From: Pseudomonas sp. SLFW
GTDB taxonomy: Bacteria; Pseudomonadota; Gammaproteobacteria; Pseudomonadales; Pseudomonadaceae
Reading direction: 5' to 3'
Assembly (NCBI RefSeq): GCF_009905615.1
Contig: NZ_JAAAKW010000006.1
Span: forward strand, 186,001-250,000
DNA: 64,000 bases
Every line of letters begins with the position of its first letter. The first letter of the stretch is position 1. The translations under genes and the position numbers were made by a program. Shown piece after piece: positions 18,735 through 27,829 of this stretch. A model generated the notes under the pieces. It did no database searches. It was not told the DNA's origin and worked only from the letters and a program-made list of their open reading frames with translations.

Positions 18735-20141
18735 ATGGGCCTTAATAACGACTGGATGCAGCGCGACCTCAAGGTGTTGTGGCACCCCTGCACCCAGATG
18801 AAAGACCATGAAAACCTGCCGCTGATCCCGATCAAACGGGGTGAAGGGGTGTGGCTGGAAGACTTCGAAGGCAAGCGCTACCTCGACGCCGTCAGCTCGT
18901 GGTGGGTCAACGTGTTCGGCCACGCCAACCCGCGCATCAACCAGCGCATCAAGGATCAGGTCGACCAGCTGGAACACGTGATCCTCGCCGGTTTCAGTCA
19001 TCAGCCGGTGATCGAGCTGTCCGAGCGCCTGGTCGCCATGACGCCCGAGGGCCTGACCCGTTGCTTCTACGCCGACAACGGCTCGTCCTGCATCGAAGTC
19101 GCGTTGAAAATGAGCTTTCACTACTGGCTCAATCGCGGCAAGCCGGAAAAGAAACGCTACGTCACCCTGACCAACAGTTATCACGGCGAAACCGTGGCAG
19201 CGATGTCGGTGGGCGATGTGCCGCTGTTCACTGAAACCTACAAGGCGCTGCTGCTGGACACCATCAAGGTGCCAAGCCCGGACTGCTATTACCGCCCTGA
19301 AGGCGTGAGCTGGGAAGAACACACCCGCACGATGTTCGCGGTGATGGAACAGACGTTGGCGGACAACCATGACACCGTCGCGGCAGTGATCATCGAGCCG
19401 CTGATCCAGGGCGCGGGCGGCATGCGTATGTACGACCCGATCTACCTCAAGCTGCTGCGTGAGGCCTGCGATCGCTACGGCGTGCACCTGATTCATGACG
19501 AGATAGCGGTAGGCTTCGGTCGCACCGGGACGATGTTTGCCTGTGAGCAAGCCGGTATTCGTCCGGATTTCCTGTGCCTGTCGAAGGCTCTGACCGGCGG
19601 TTACCTGCCGCTGGCAGCGTGCCTGACCACCGATGACGTCTACAGCGCGTTCTACGATGACTACCCGACCCTGCGCGCCTTCCTGCACTCGCACAGCTAC
19701 ACCGGCAACCCGCTGGCCTGCGCGGCGGCACTGGCGACGCTGGACATCTTTGAGCAGGACGACGTCATCGAAAACAACAAGGCGCTGGCCCAGCGGATGA
19801 AGACCGCGACGGCGCATCTGGTGGATCACCCGAACGTCGCCGAAGTACGCCAGACCGGGATGGCGCTCGCCATCGAGATGGTGCAGGACAAGGCCACCAA
19901 AACGGCCTATCCGTGGCAGGAACGTCGCGGCCTGAAAGTCTTCGAACACGCCCTGACCCGTGGCGCGCTGCTGCGACCGCTCGGTAGCGTGGTGTATTTC
20001 CTGCCGCCGTACGTGATCACGCCTGAGCAGATCGACTTCCTCGCCGAAGTGGCCAGCGAAGGCATCGACATCGCGACCCGCAGCAGCATCAGCGTGGCGG
20101 TGCGTGAGAACTTCCATCCGGATTTTCGTGATCCGGGTTGA
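18735..20141 (+). CDS. bioA: Adenosylmethionine--8-amino-7-oxononanoate transaminase
   Basis: A 468-residue class III PLP aminotransferase that converts KAPA to DAPA in biotin synthesis, with SAM as amino donor. Seen: the N-terminal LWHPCTQMKDH, family-specific for BioA; SSWWVNVFGHANP near residue 54; HDEIAVGFGRTG near 254; and the PLP lysine Lys284 in LSKALTGG. The rest of the biotin genes are not adjacent, as is usual in Pseudomonas, where bioA sits next to rsmE. GGAG lies about 7 bases before the ATG. Confidence 0.95.
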   Translation: MGLNNDWMQRDLKVLWHPCTQMKDHENLPLIPIKRGEGVWLEDFEGKRYLDAVSSWWVNVFGHANPRINQRIKDQVDQLEHVILAGFSHQPVIELSERLVAMTPEGLTRCFYADNGSSCIEVALKMSFHYWLNRGKPEKKRYVTLTNSYHGETVAAMSVGDVPLFTETYKALLLDTIKVPSPDCYYRPEGVSWEEHTRTMFAVMEQTLADNHDTVAAVIIEPLIQGAGGMRMYDPIYLKLLREACDRYGVHLIHDEIAVGFGRTGTMFACEQAGIRPDFLCLSKALTGGYLPLAACLTTDDVYSAFYDDYPTLRAFLHSHSYTGNPLACAAALATLDIFEQDDVIENNKALAQRMKTATAHLVDHPNVAEVRQTGMALAIEMVQDKATKTAYPWQERRGLKVFEHALTRGALLRPLGSVVYFLPPYVITPEQIDFLAEVASEGIDIATRSSISVAVRENFHPDFRDPG

Positions 20142-20160
20142 CGCTTTTCTGCGGATAACT

Positions 20161-20250
20161 CTGTAGGAGTGAGCTTGCTCGCGATTCGTCGTTTCAGACA
20201 TCTTGATGTTGACTGACACTCCGCTATCGCGAGCAAGCTCACTCCTACAG
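20161..20250. repeat. REPIN, GTGAGCTTGCTCGCGAT family (site 2 of 6)
   Basis: Arms 20161-20185 and 20226-20250 are perfectly complementary over 25 bases, beginning CTGTAGGAGTGAGC. They are separated by 40 bases, in the bioA-rsmE gap. Confidence 0.9.
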
Positions 20251-20288
20251 AAGATAGCGTTGCACTCAACGAATACAGAGAAACAACC

Positions 20289-21008
20289 ATGAGACTCTCC
20301 CGCTTTTTCATCGACGCCACCCTGAGCATTGGTGAGCACGAACTCCCCGAAGCCCAGGCCCATTACATCGGCCGAGTGTTGCGCATGGCCGAGGGCGATG
20401 CGGTGCAACTGTTCGACGGTTCAGGCCAGGAGTTTCGTGCCACATTGGTGGAAGTCGGCAAGAAGCGGGTCCGCGTTCAGGTGACCGAAAGCTTCGCGGG
20501 CCTCGCCGAACCGACCTTGCAGATTCACCTCGGCCAAGGCCTGTCTCGCGGCGAGCGCATGGATTGGGCGATTCAGAAAGCCACTGAGTTGGGCGTCACG
20601 CAGATCACCCCCATCGTCAGCGAGCGCTGTGAAGTGCGCCTCAAGGATGAGCGCGCCGAGAAACGTCAGGCGCACTGGCAACAAATTGCGATCAGCGCCT
20701 GCGAGCAATGCGGGCGTTCCGTGGTGCCAGTGGTCAACCCGCCGGTCACCCTGAGCGACTGGCTCAAGCACACCGAAGCCGACCTGAAGCTGGTCTTGCA
20801 CCCAGTGGCCGAACCGCTGGTAAGTCATGAGAAGCCCGGCACCCTGGCGTTTCTGATCGGGCCGGAAGGCGGTTTGAACGATGCCGAGGTGGATCAGGCG
20901 CAAGACGCCGGTTTCCACGCCGCCCGCCTCGGACCGCGCGTGCTGCGTACCGAGACCGCGCCAGTCGTCGCGTTGAGCGTGGCGCAGCAGTTGTGGGGGG
21001 ATTTTTAA
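20289..21008 (+). CDS. rsmE: 16S rRNA (uracil-1498-N3)-methyltransferase
   Basis: A 239-residue SPOUT-class methyltransferase that methylates U1498 in the decoding centre of the small ribosomal subunit. An N-terminal PUA-like domain (HYIGRVLRMAEGDAVQLFDG) precedes the knotted SAM-binding domain with LIGPEGGLNDAEVD near residue 193 and LGPRVLRTETAPVVAL at the C-terminus. It follows bioA across a REPIN on the same strand. Length is typical. Confidence 0.95.
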   Translation: MRLSRFFIDATLSIGEHELPEAQAHYIGRVLRMAEGDAVQLFDGSGQEFRATLVEVGKKRVRVQVTESFAGLAEPTLQIHLGQGLSRGERMDWAIQKATELGVTQITPIVSERCEVRLKDERAEKRQAHWQQIAISACEQCGRSVVPVVNPPVTLSDWLKHTEADLKLVLHPVAEPLVSHEKPGTLAFLIGPEGGLNDAEVDQAQDAGFHAARLGPRVLRTETAPVVALSVAQQLWGDF

Positions 21009-21048
21009 GGGCCGGGTGTCAAACCCGACATCGGCAGCAGCACCCTAA

Positions 21049-21141
21049 CCTGTGGGGGCGAATTCCTTCGCGAAAGGCGGCACATCCGATGGAGATGGGC
21101 CGTCTGGAACATCGATTCGCGAATGAATTCGCTCCTACAGG
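21049..21141. repeat. REPIN, GCGAATT family (site 2 of 5)
   Basis: The left arm CCTGTGGGGGCGAATTCCTT starts at 21049 and the right arm GATTCGCGAATGAATTCGCT starts at 21114, ending ACAGG at 21141. It lies between the convergent rsmE and hemolysin III-family genes. Confidence 0.8.
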
Positions 21142-21174
21142 TTTGCGACCGCCCGCGAGAGCGGATACGGACCC

Positions 21175-21792
21175 TTAAAGCACGTAGCGAGTGATCGCCA
21201 CAAAGTGCAGCAAACTCCCGGCAATCACAAACAAATGCCAGATGCCGTGCCAATGCCGAAAGCGCTTGTCGTAGGCGAAGAAAATAATCCCCACGGTGTA
21301 CAGCACGCCGCCCAGCGCCAGCCAGGTAAACCCCGCCGTTCCCAGCGCGGCCATCAGGGGTTTCACCGCCACCAGCACAATCCAGCCCATCACCGCGTAG
21401 ATCACGATGGACATCACCCGCGCCTCTGAGCGGGGCTTGATTTCCTGCAGGATGCCGATCACCGCCAGCCCCCAAACGATGCCGAACAGCGTCCAGCCCC
21501 ACGGCCCACGCAGAGTCACCAGGCAAAACGGCGTGTAACTCCCCGCGATCAGCAGGTAGATCGAAAAGTGATCCACCTTCTGCATGATCACCTTCGCCCG
21601 CCCCCGAACACTGTGATAAACGGTCGACGCGCTGTACAACATCACCAGCGCCACGCCATAGACCGCGACACTGACGATCTTCCACACATCACCGGCAAGG
21701 CTTGCGATCACCAACAACCAGACCGCACCGATGGACGCCAGCACCGCACCCACAAGGTGGGTCCAGGCGTTGAATTTCTCTCCGTAGTACAT
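21175..21792 (-). CDS. Hemolysin III / YqfA-family membrane protein (PAQR-like)
   Basis: A 205-residue integral membrane protein with about seven hydrophobic segments. Diagnostic residues are YYGEKFNAWTHLVGA at the N-terminus, STVYHSV near residue 66, FSIYLLIAGSYTPF near 83 and the C-terminal RHWHGIWHLFVI, giving the conserved His/Asp/Ser set of the PAQR/hemolysin III superfamily. The ATG at 21792 has AGAGG upstream; the ORF extends 22 codons further but without homology. Despite the name, haemolytic activity is not implied. A role in membrane lipid homeostasis is suspected for the family. Confidence 0.85.
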   Translation of the reverse strand: MYYGEKFNAWTHLVGAVLASIGAVWLLVIASLAGDVWKIVSVAVYGVALVMLYSASTVYHSVRGRAKVIMQKVDHFSIYLLIAGSYTPFCLVTLRGPWGWTLFGIVWGLAVIGILQEIKPRSEARVMSIVIYAVMGWIVLVAVKPLMAALGTAGFTWLALGGVLYTVGIIFFAYDKRFRHWHGIWHLFVIAGSLLHFVAITRYVL

Positions 21793-21956
21793 CCGCAAAA
21801 AACCTCTCTCAGTTGTACGACACTCGACAAGGCTCCAGCTTATGACCCAAAAGCGCAATGCATGTGTCAGTGTTAATGAGATTTTATGCAGCCAGTCGGG
21901 TGTCAGTTGGGCACAATCAGCGGCTCGAACAACAAGAAAGGTCTGGAAGCGCCACG

Positions 21957-22877
21957 ATGCAGATCGACGAAGAACTGACCCTCAAGAAGCTGGAGATTTT
22001 TCTGGCGTTCATGCGCACCGGCAATCTGGCCCGCGCCGCCGCGGAATTGCAGACCAGCACCGTCAGCGTTCACCGGGCGATTCACTCGCTGGAAAACGCC
22101 TTGCGCTGCCCGCTGTTCAAACACGAGGGGCGCAACCTGACGCCGCTGGAAAGCGCCTACGTGCTGGAAGAAAGGGCGCAGAAGCTGGTGCAGGACGTGT
22201 TGAGCACGGTTGAGCAGACGCGCGCGGCGGCAGGGTTTTCAGCGGCGCGGTTCAAGCTGGGCGCGCTGTATTCGTTAACGGTGAAGACTGTGCCGCAGCT
22301 GATCATGGGCCTGAAGCTCCGCCGCAGCGAGCTGAATATCGACCTGATTCTGGGATCGAACATCGACCTGTTCTACAAGTTAAAGAACATGGAAGTGGAC
22401 GCGATTCTGGTGTCGCTGAACGAAAGCGTCAGCGACCCGGATTGCGAGCAATTGCCGCTGTTTTCCGACGACATTTTCCTCGCCACCCCTGCTGATTCGC
22501 CGTTTGCGCAACAGGCGGAAGTGGACCTCGCTGACCTGCGGGAAATGACCTTCATCACCCTGACGCAAGGCTTCGCCACTCACCGCGACGGCACGCGAGT
22601 GTTCGAACAGGCGGGTTTTGAGCCGAAGGTGGCGATGCAGGTGAACGACATCTTCACGCTGCTGAGCATGGTCAGTTCAGGAGTCGGGTACGCGTTGCTG
22701 CCGGGGCGAATTGCAGCCGTCTATGAAAACCGCGTGCGCCTGATACCGCTGCAAGCGCGTTACCGCATGCAGCAGCACATTGGCTTGGTGTTCCTCAAAG
22801 CCCGTGAGCGCGACCCGAATCTGCTGGCGTTGCTGGCGGAATGCCGGATGTATTCGAATCGGTTGGAGCAGGGTTAG
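21957..22877 (+). CDS. mdcR: LysR-family regulator of malonate utilisation
   Basis: A 306-residue LysR protein. The winged HTH is at about residues 7-65 (LKKLEIFLAFMRTGNLARAAAEL, STVSVHRAIHSLE) and the effector-binding domain runs from about residue 95. The ATG at 21957 follows GGAAG; an upstream in-frame extension of 33 codons is unlikely. It stands at the distal end of the mdc/mad operon on the opposite strand, which matches mdcR placement in other pseudomonads. It is expected to activate the operon in response to malonate. Convergent orientation with madM means it is not autoregulated through the operon promoter. Confidence 0.88.
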   Translation: MQIDEELTLKKLEIFLAFMRTGNLARAAAELQTSTVSVHRAIHSLENALRCPLFKHEGRNLTPLESAYVLEERAQKLVQDVLSTVEQTRAAAGFSAARFKLGALYSLTVKTVPQLIMGLKLRRSELNIDLILGSNIDLFYKLKNMEVDAILVSLNESVSDPDCEQLPLFSDDIFLATPADSPFAQQAEVDLADLREMTFITLTQGFATHRDGTRVFEQAGFEPKVAMQVNDIFTLLSMVSSGVGYALLPGRIAAVYENRVRLIPLQARYRMQQHIGLVFLKARERDPNLLALLAECRMYSNRLEQG

Positions 22878-22904
22878 CCTCCTCCTACGCCATGCGCGGT
22901 CCAA

Positions 22905-23008
22905 CCTGTGGGAGCGAATTTATTCGCGATGGTCTTTCAGGCGATACGTCTCTATCGCCCGGACGATTTTTCGTCGGATTGCCGCCCAGAATGAATTCGC
23001 TCCCACAG
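22905..23008. repeat. REPIN, GCGAATT family (site 3 of 5)
   Basis: The left arm CCTGTGGGAGCGAATTTATT starts at 22905; the right arm GAATGAATTCGCTCCCACAG ends at 23008. It fills the convergent gap between mdcR and madM. Confidence 0.85.
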
Positions 23009-23059
23009 AAGACCCAGCACAACTGAACATCCCAGGTATGCCGCAAATCCTTGGGGCTG

Positions 23060-23824
23060 CTAACCCAAAATCCCGCGCACGATGAAATACAGCAACGAAG
23101 GCCCGAGCAAGCAGCCCAGCCCGGTATGGAACGTCGCCGTCAGCGCGCCGTACGGCACCAACCGACGATCCGTCGCTGCCAGCCCTGCGGTCACGCCGCT
23201 CACTGTCCCGGCCAACCCACCAAACACCATGGCCGAGCGCGGGTTATCCAGGCCCATCCAGCGCGCCGCCATCGGGGTGCCGACCATCACCAGAATCGCC
23301 TTGATCAACCCTGTGGCAATCGACAACGCCATTACGTCCGAGCTTGCGCCCAATGCCGCACCGGTCACCGGCCCGACGATGTACGTCACAGCGCCAGCGC
23401 CAATGGTGGTGATGCTCACTGCATCGCGATAACCGAACGCATAAGCCACGCAGCAACCGACGATGAATGGCAAAACGGTGCCGAGGAACAACGAAAACGC
23501 GCCAATCAAACCGGCCTTTTTCGCCTCGGTCGCCTGCACTTCAAACGCCGTGGCGACGATAGCGAAATCGCGCAGCATCGCGCCGCCCATCAGGCCGATC
23601 CCGGAAAACAGCGCCAAATCCGCCAGGCCCTTTTGCCCGCCGGTCATCACCCCGCCGACCCACGCCAGCACCAGGCCGATCACGATGGCAATGGCCGAGC
23701 CGTGAATACGCCCGAAGGTCAGGCGCTTGGACAGCACCACGGAAATCCACATCACCACGCCGACCACCGCGAAAGCCGTGACGAGGCCCTGACTGATCAG
23801 GTCTTTCTGAATGAGATCCCACAT
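23060..23824 (-). CDS. madM: Malonate transporter subunit MadM
   Basis: A 254-residue, very hydrophobic inner-membrane protein with about eight membrane segments. Gly-rich motifs such as GVMTGGQKGLADLALFSGIGLMGGAMLRDF match MadM. With MadL it forms the two-component sodium- or proton-coupled malonate carrier. It begins one base after the madL stop and is the last gene of the malonate operon. A REPIN follows. Confidence 0.93.
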   Translation of the reverse strand: MWDLIQKDLISQGLVTAFAVVGVVMWISVVLSKRLTFGRIHGSAIAIVIGLVLAWVGGVMTGGQKGLADLALFSGIGLMGGAMLRDFAIVATAFEVQATEAKKAGLIGAFSLFLGTVLPFIVGCCVAYAFGYRDAVSITTIGAGAVTYIVGPVTGAALGASSDVMALSIATGLIKAILVMVGTPMAARWMGLDNPRSAMVFGGLAGTVSGVTAGLAATDRRLVPYGALTATFHTGLGCLLGPSLLYFIVRGILG

Positions 23825-23825
23825 A

Positions 23826-24260
23826 TCAACGGCCTCCCGCTGGCGTTACGGTCGGCACGATTACCGGCGCCGGAATAACAGGGTCGTCTTCTTTGGGCAA
23901 GGGCTCGCCCTTGTTGATGCGGCTGATGAGCGCAATCGTGCAGCCACAGACAACCACCGAACCAATCGCAGCGATCACTGCAATCGGGCCGCCTTTCAAG
24001 GCCGTGACAACGTTTTGCTGGGCAGCCATGGCCACGACCACCGGAATGTACATTGCGCCCCAGAAGCCGACGCCCATTTCGCAGCCTTCGCTCATGCCAC
24101 CGCGTTTTTGCATGTAGAGACGGGCGCAGATCAGCAGGATCATCGCGATCCCGACACCGCCCACGTTGGATTTGACGCCCAGCAGCACGCCGAGCAAATC
24201 ACCGAGAATCACCCCCGCGAGGGTGCAGATAGCCAGTAACGCAACGCCATAAATCACCAT
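23826..24260 (-). CDS. madL: Malonate transporter subunit MadL
   Basis: A 144-residue membrane protein with four hydrophobic segments and the family segments GVKSNVGGVGIAMILLI and GCEMGVGFWGAMYIPVVVAM. The ATG at 24260 has AGGA eight bases upstream, so it is preferred to the GTG five codons earlier. Together with MadM it imports malonate. The gene is 63 bases downstream of mdcH, the longest gap in the operon. Confidence 0.92.
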   Translation of the reverse strand: MVIYGVALLAICTLAGVILGDLLGVLLGVKSNVGGVGIAMILLICARLYMQKRGGMSEGCEMGVGFWGAMYIPVVVAMAAQQNVVTALKGGPIAVIAAIGSVVVCGCTIALISRINKGEPLPKEDDPVIPAPVIVPTVTPAGGR

Positions 24261-24323
24261 TGTTCTTATCCTCACTGTGCATCGTCGAAGTTGTTGTTTT
24301 TGTGTTCTTCGAAAGCAGCCGGT

Positions 24324-25259
24324 CTATGGGTGGCGAAGGTCCTCCTCTCGCGACAGGGCGCTCAATGTGTCCAGCCGGGCGCCCTGAAAAGCGACAACCG
24401 ACCCTTGTTCAAACGTTTTTCGCGCCAGCCCCGTCAGCACGGTCCCGGGCGGCATTTCAATGTGCAGGCGCACGCCACGCTCATAGGCGGTTTGCACGGT
24501 GCTGCGCCAGTCGATGACCCGACACATGTTGAAGGCCAGGTCGTCGCGTAATTTGTCGGCAGTAAACAGCGGGCGGGCGGTGCTGCCGCTGAGGTATTTT
24601 AGGGTCGGCGCTTGAATCGAGACCTGCGCGAACGCCTCGGCCAATGTCTGTGCGGGTTCGCTCAGCAGCTCGCAGTGAGACGGCACGCTGACCGCCAACC
24701 GTTTCGCCGCCGCGGCGCCCTGCTCTTTCGCCAGGGCCGCAACGCTGGCCATCGCTTGATCACTGCCCGCGATGACGAACTGGGTGTCGGCGTTGATGTT
24801 GGCCAGGTACACCGGCGTGCTTTCGCCGTGTATTTGCTGCACCAAGGACTCGACCGCGCCCTGATCCAGGCCGATCAGCGCGGTCATGCCGTAGCCCTGT
24901 GGATACGCGTTTTGCATCAGTTCGCCACGCAGCGCCACCAAGCGCACGGCATCGGCAAAGCTCAGCGCCCCGGCAATCACCGCCGCAGGATACGCACCAA
25001 TCGAAAGGCCGGCGACGTAATCGGGTTTGATGTCTTGAGCCATCAACAACCGCGAGCAAGCGACCCCTGCAATCAACAGACACAACTGAACAGCGCGGGT
25101 CGACTGCAGCGCTTGGGCGGAGTCCAGATCGAGCACGTCCTCATTCAACGCATCGCTGGCTTCGCGCAGGCAGTCATCGATCAACGGATCGCTCGGCAGT
25201 GCGTGCAACATGCCCGCCTGCTGCGCCCCCTGACCGGGAAATGCCCACAAGCTGCTCAT
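24324..25259 (-). CDS. mdcH: Malonate decarboxylase subunit epsilon (malonyl transacylase)
   Basis: A 311-residue FabD-like acyltransferase. The GQGAQ loop is at residues 9-13 and the nucleophile elbow GLSIG contains Ser86; SVPSHCELL near residue 190 supplies the His. It loads malonyl from malonyl-CoA onto the acyl carrier subunit MdcC to start the cycle. Its ATG overlaps the mdcG stop in ATGA. An upstream in-frame extension lies inside mdcG and is rejected. Confidence 0.93.
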   Translation of the reverse strand: MSSLWAFPGQGAQQAGMLHALPSDPLIDDCLREASDALNEDVLDLDSAQALQSTRAVQLCLLIAGVACSRLLMAQDIKPDYVAGLSIGAYPAAVIAGALSFADAVRLVALRGELMQNAYPQGYGMTALIGLDQGAVESLVQQIHGESTPVYLANINADTQFVIAGSDQAMASVAALAKEQGAAAAKRLAVSVPSHCELLSEPAQTLAEAFAQVSIQAPTLKYLSGSTARPLFTADKLRDDLAFNMCRVIDWRSTVQTAYERGVRLHIEMPPGTVLTGLARKTFEQGSVVAFQGARLDTLSALSREEDLRHP

Positions 25260-25888
25260 GCTGCGCGCTCCTGAGGCTGCCATGGGTTGCTGACCAATCG
25301 CGCGCCATCGTCGGCCTTGAGCAACACCTGACGCGCCGACCCGGCCCACTCACGCAAGGCAACGGCACCGAATGGGGTTTGCAGTTGCAGGTCGATTCGA
25401 CATATCGCGCTGTCCAGCGCGGTCACCCATTCAGCGGCCTGTTCGCGACTGAAGCGTTGATCCGTACGCAGAATCAGGTCGAGGTCGCTGTCGATATGCA
25501 GCACGTTGATGCCCGTGGCCAGCTCAAAACCCGCACTGCCTGCGACACCCCATGGCAACGCCACGGCGTCGAGGAAAGGCCGAATCTGTTTCAGCGCACG
25601 CAAGGCGGGCCAGTCGGATTCGACCTTTTCCACAACCTCCACCAACTGCTCAGGCTTAACCTGCCGCGTGATATCGGACAGCTTCATCACCGTGGCAAAA
25701 CGCTGATCCCGAGAACCCCCGCGCACGCCCACTGCCACCCCACCATCGGCGACTTTTGCCCGGCGCACCACGACGGGATGCCCGAGGCTGATCACCTCGC
25801 CCGCCCACGCCGGAGCGTCAGCAGGCAGAGCGGCCAAGGGCAGCCCCCACAACAAGTCATGGGGCTGCACAGGCAGATGAGCGTTCAT
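25256..25888 (-). CDS. mdcG: Phosphoribosyl-dephospho-CoA transferase (holo-MdcC synthase)
   Basis: A 210-residue nucleotidyltransferase. It attaches the 2'-(5''-triphosphoribosyl)-3'-dephospho-CoA prosthetic group made by MdcB to MdcC. Seen: PHDLLWG at the N-terminus, VGVRGGSRDQRFA near residue 54, and the catalytic acidic pair in DSDLDLIL near 135. The ATG at 25888 shares one base with the mdcE stop (TAATG). The 3' end overlaps mdcH by four bases. Confidence 0.92.
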   Translation of the reverse strand: MNAHLPVQPHDLLWGLPLAALPADAPAWAGEVISLGHPVVVRRAKVADGGVAVGVRGGSRDQRFATVMKLSDITRQVKPEQLVEVVEKVESDWPALRALKQIRPFLDAVALPWGVAGSAGFELATGINVLHIDSDLDLILRTDQRFSREQAAEWVTALDSAICRIDLQLQTPFGAVALREWAGSARQVLLKADDGARLVSNPWQPQERAA

Positions 25889-26688
25889 TACCACTGCGCC
25901 CGCAGCAGTTCACGCACTTTCGAGGACGCTGCACGGTTCGGCGCACCCAGTCGCGAACTCAGGTCGTTACCGCTGCCTCGAACGTCTTTCACTGCGGCGA
26001 TCAGGCATTCCTGCACGGCGGTGATATCGCCAGCGGAAGGCTGTTCAATCTGGCTCACCGACAGAGTTTCCCAGAGCAGGCCAAGTCCGGCGTAACTGTC
26101 GATGTCATAGGCCATCGGCGGAATGCTCGCGGCGAGTTTTTCCAGTTCTTCGACGCTGCGCAATGTCACCCGCGCCGCCGATGCCTTGCCCATCGCGTGC
26201 ACCATCACGCCGGGATCGCGCAGGGCAATCAGGCGATTAGCCTGGTAGCCGTGAGCGAGGAACGCGCCGGACATCGCCTTGCCCACCAGCAGGCCAATCA
26301 CCGGATGCCCGGCCAGACGAGCGCGAGCGTAAGCATCAACGGCTCCGGCCAGCGCCTGATGAATGCCCAAGGCTTCTTCGCGACGACCATACGCCTGACT
26401 CGGCACATCGATGACCGCGATCAGAACGCGTTTCTGTGGATTTTGGCGGTCTAGCTCGATGGCGGCATCCACAGCCTTCGCCAAACCCCAACCTTCGAGC
26501 AGTCCGACTTCACCGTTTTGCGCACGAGGAAAACGGTTGTCCGCATCCGCGACAACGGCCAGGAACCGCGCAGGCTGATCGCCCAGTTGACCGTCAGCGG
26601 CCTTCACCGACGTAGGCAGGCCGACGACCTCGGCAGCGCCCGCACTCAGCGCGTTGAACCAGTTCAAACCACGGCTCGATGCACTCAT
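25888..26688 (-). CDS. mdcE: Malonate decarboxylase subunit gamma
   Basis: A 266-residue crotonase-fold carboxyltransferase-type subunit. With MdcD it decarboxylates malonyl-S-MdcC to acetyl-S-MdcC. Typical segments are IAVIDVPSQAYGRREEALGIH near residue 92 and GLLVGKAMSGAFLAHGYQANR near 133, where the oxyanion loop lies. The start overlaps the mdcD stop in ATGA, and the stop shares one base with the mdcG start, so expression of the subunits is coupled. Confidence 0.93.
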   Translation of the reverse strand: MSASSRGLNWFNALSAGAAEVVGLPTSVKAADGQLGDQPARFLAVVADADNRFPRAQNGEVGLLEGWGLAKAVDAAIELDRQNPQKRVLIAVIDVPSQAYGRREEALGIHQALAGAVDAYARARLAGHPVIGLLVGKAMSGAFLAHGYQANRLIALRDPGVMVHAMGKASAARVTLRSVEELEKLAASIPPMAYDIDSYAGLGLLWETLSVSQIEQPSAGDITAVQECLIAAVKDVRGSGNDLSSRLGAPNRAASSKVRELLRAQW

Positions 26689-27536
26689 GGCTGTTCTCCT
26701 TGATACAGGCTGCGCACAGCGGCTGGGTCGATCTGCGACGTGGTGTCCAGCGCCGACAGGCGTTGCAGGAACACGCCGTATTGGCTGCTGCGCTCATGTT
26801 CGGGTGTGCCTTTTTGCAGCAACGTTTCCACCTGCTGCGAAATGGCCGCGATATCGTCAGGGACGTAGGCGTCTACCAGGCCGCTGGAGAAGCGCTGCTC
26901 GCCACCGGTGAGGCTCCAGATGAAAGGCCGGTCGCGGGAGTCGTACTCTTCGATGCCCGCTTCCTGCTCGATCACCTGCGGGCCGTTCAATCCGAGGCGA
27001 GCTTCCTGAGTCACCACCAGATAACTGCACAGCCCCGCTGCGATGGACATGCCGCCGAAGCAACCGACGCTGCCCGCCACCACACCGATCACCGGCTGAT
27101 AACGACGCAGATCGACAATGGCTGCGTGAATCTCGGCAATCGCGGCCAAACCCAGATTGGCCTCCTGCAAGCGCACGCCGCCGGTTTCCAGCAGCAACAC
27201 CGCTGCGGTGGGGATGCCTTTACGATTGTCTTCTGCCGCCAATTCCAGCGCGCCGGCCATTTTTGCGCCGCCGACCTCGCCCATGCTGCCGCCTTGGAAG
27301 GCGCCTTCGATGGCGCAGATCACCACCGGCTGGCCACCTATCGAACCCTTGGCGACGATCACGCCGTCATCGGCTTGAGGCACCACGCCCTGCTTCGCCA
27401 GCCAGGGCGACGTGACGCGGGCGAACGGGTCAATCAATTCACGAAAGCTGCCTTCGTCGAGCAAGGCGCGGGCGCGCTGCCGAGCGCCGAGTTCGACGAA
27501 GCTGTGCTGTTTCAACAAACGAGTGCTGTCAGTCAT
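26685..27536 (-). CDS. mdcD: Malonate decarboxylase subunit beta
   Basis: A 283-residue carboxyltransferase-fold subunit, partner of MdcE in the decarboxylation step. Family signatures include FVELGARQRARALLDEGSF at the N-terminus, GSIGGQPVVICAIEGAFQGGSMGEVGGAKMAGAL (in parts, near residues 69-95) and VGVVAGSVGCFGGMSIAAGLCS near 151. It overlaps mdcC by eight bases at its start and mdcE by four at its end. Confidence 0.93.
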   Translation of the reverse strand: MTDSTRLLKQHSFVELGARQRARALLDEGSFRELIDPFARVTSPWLAKQGVVPQADDGVIVAKGSIGGQPVVICAIEGAFQGGSMGEVGGAKMAGALELAAEDNRKGIPTAAVLLLETGGVRLQEANLGLAAIAEIHAAIVDLRRYQPVIGVVAGSVGCFGGMSIAAGLCSYLVVTQEARLGLNGPQVIEQEAGIEEYDSRDRPFIWSLTGGEQRFSSGLVDAYVPDDIAAISQQVETLLQKGTPEHERSSQYGVFLQRLSALDTTSQIDPAAVRSLYQGEQP

Positions 27537-27828
27537 GACCGATCTCCTCGAAGCCTTGCTCCAGACGCAGACGCACCACGCCAGGGGTCGCGCCGAAATC
27601 GTGGATGTCGATGCTCAGCGCAGGCGGGGTCTGGCCGTCGAACATGCGCTCGAACAGGTGCTGCCAGCGCGCCGAGCTGCCGTTGACCGAGGTCAGCACC
27701 TGAATCGTCAATTTGCCGGGCACACCGGGTTCCAGCAGCACTTCCAGATCGCCAGACCCGACGCAGCCCACCAGCGCACGGCCAAGTGGCGGCTGACCGG
27801 CGGGGAATTCAAAAGACAAGGTTTCCAT
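27529..27828 (-). CDS. mdcC: Malonate decarboxylase acyl carrier subunit delta
   Basis: A 99-residue acyl carrier protein. Ser25 in VGSGDLEVLLE is at the exact position of the prosthetic-group serine known from the Klebsiella protein. The ATG at 27828 gives the usual family length and lies about 10 bases after GAGG; an ATG three codons earlier is too close to that site. Malonyl and acetyl thioesters ride on this subunit during the cycle. It starts one base after the mdcB stop. Confidence 0.92.
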   Translation of the reverse strand: METLSFEFPAGQPPLGRALVGCVGSGDLEVLLEPGVPGKLTIQVLTSVNGSSARWQHLFERMFDGQTPPALSIDIHDFGATPGVVRLRLEQGFEEIGHD

Positions 27829-27829
27829 T

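Noticed and set aside
16577..18745. 722-codon plus-strand ORF opposite the amine oxidase
   Set aside because: It crosses the terminator and REPIN and mirrors the Lys/Ala/Pro repeats of the real gene as Arg/Gly-rich runs.
21175..21792. Hemolysin III protein read as a virulence toxin
   Set aside because: Family members are PAQR-like membrane proteins; there is no secretion signal or toxin context.
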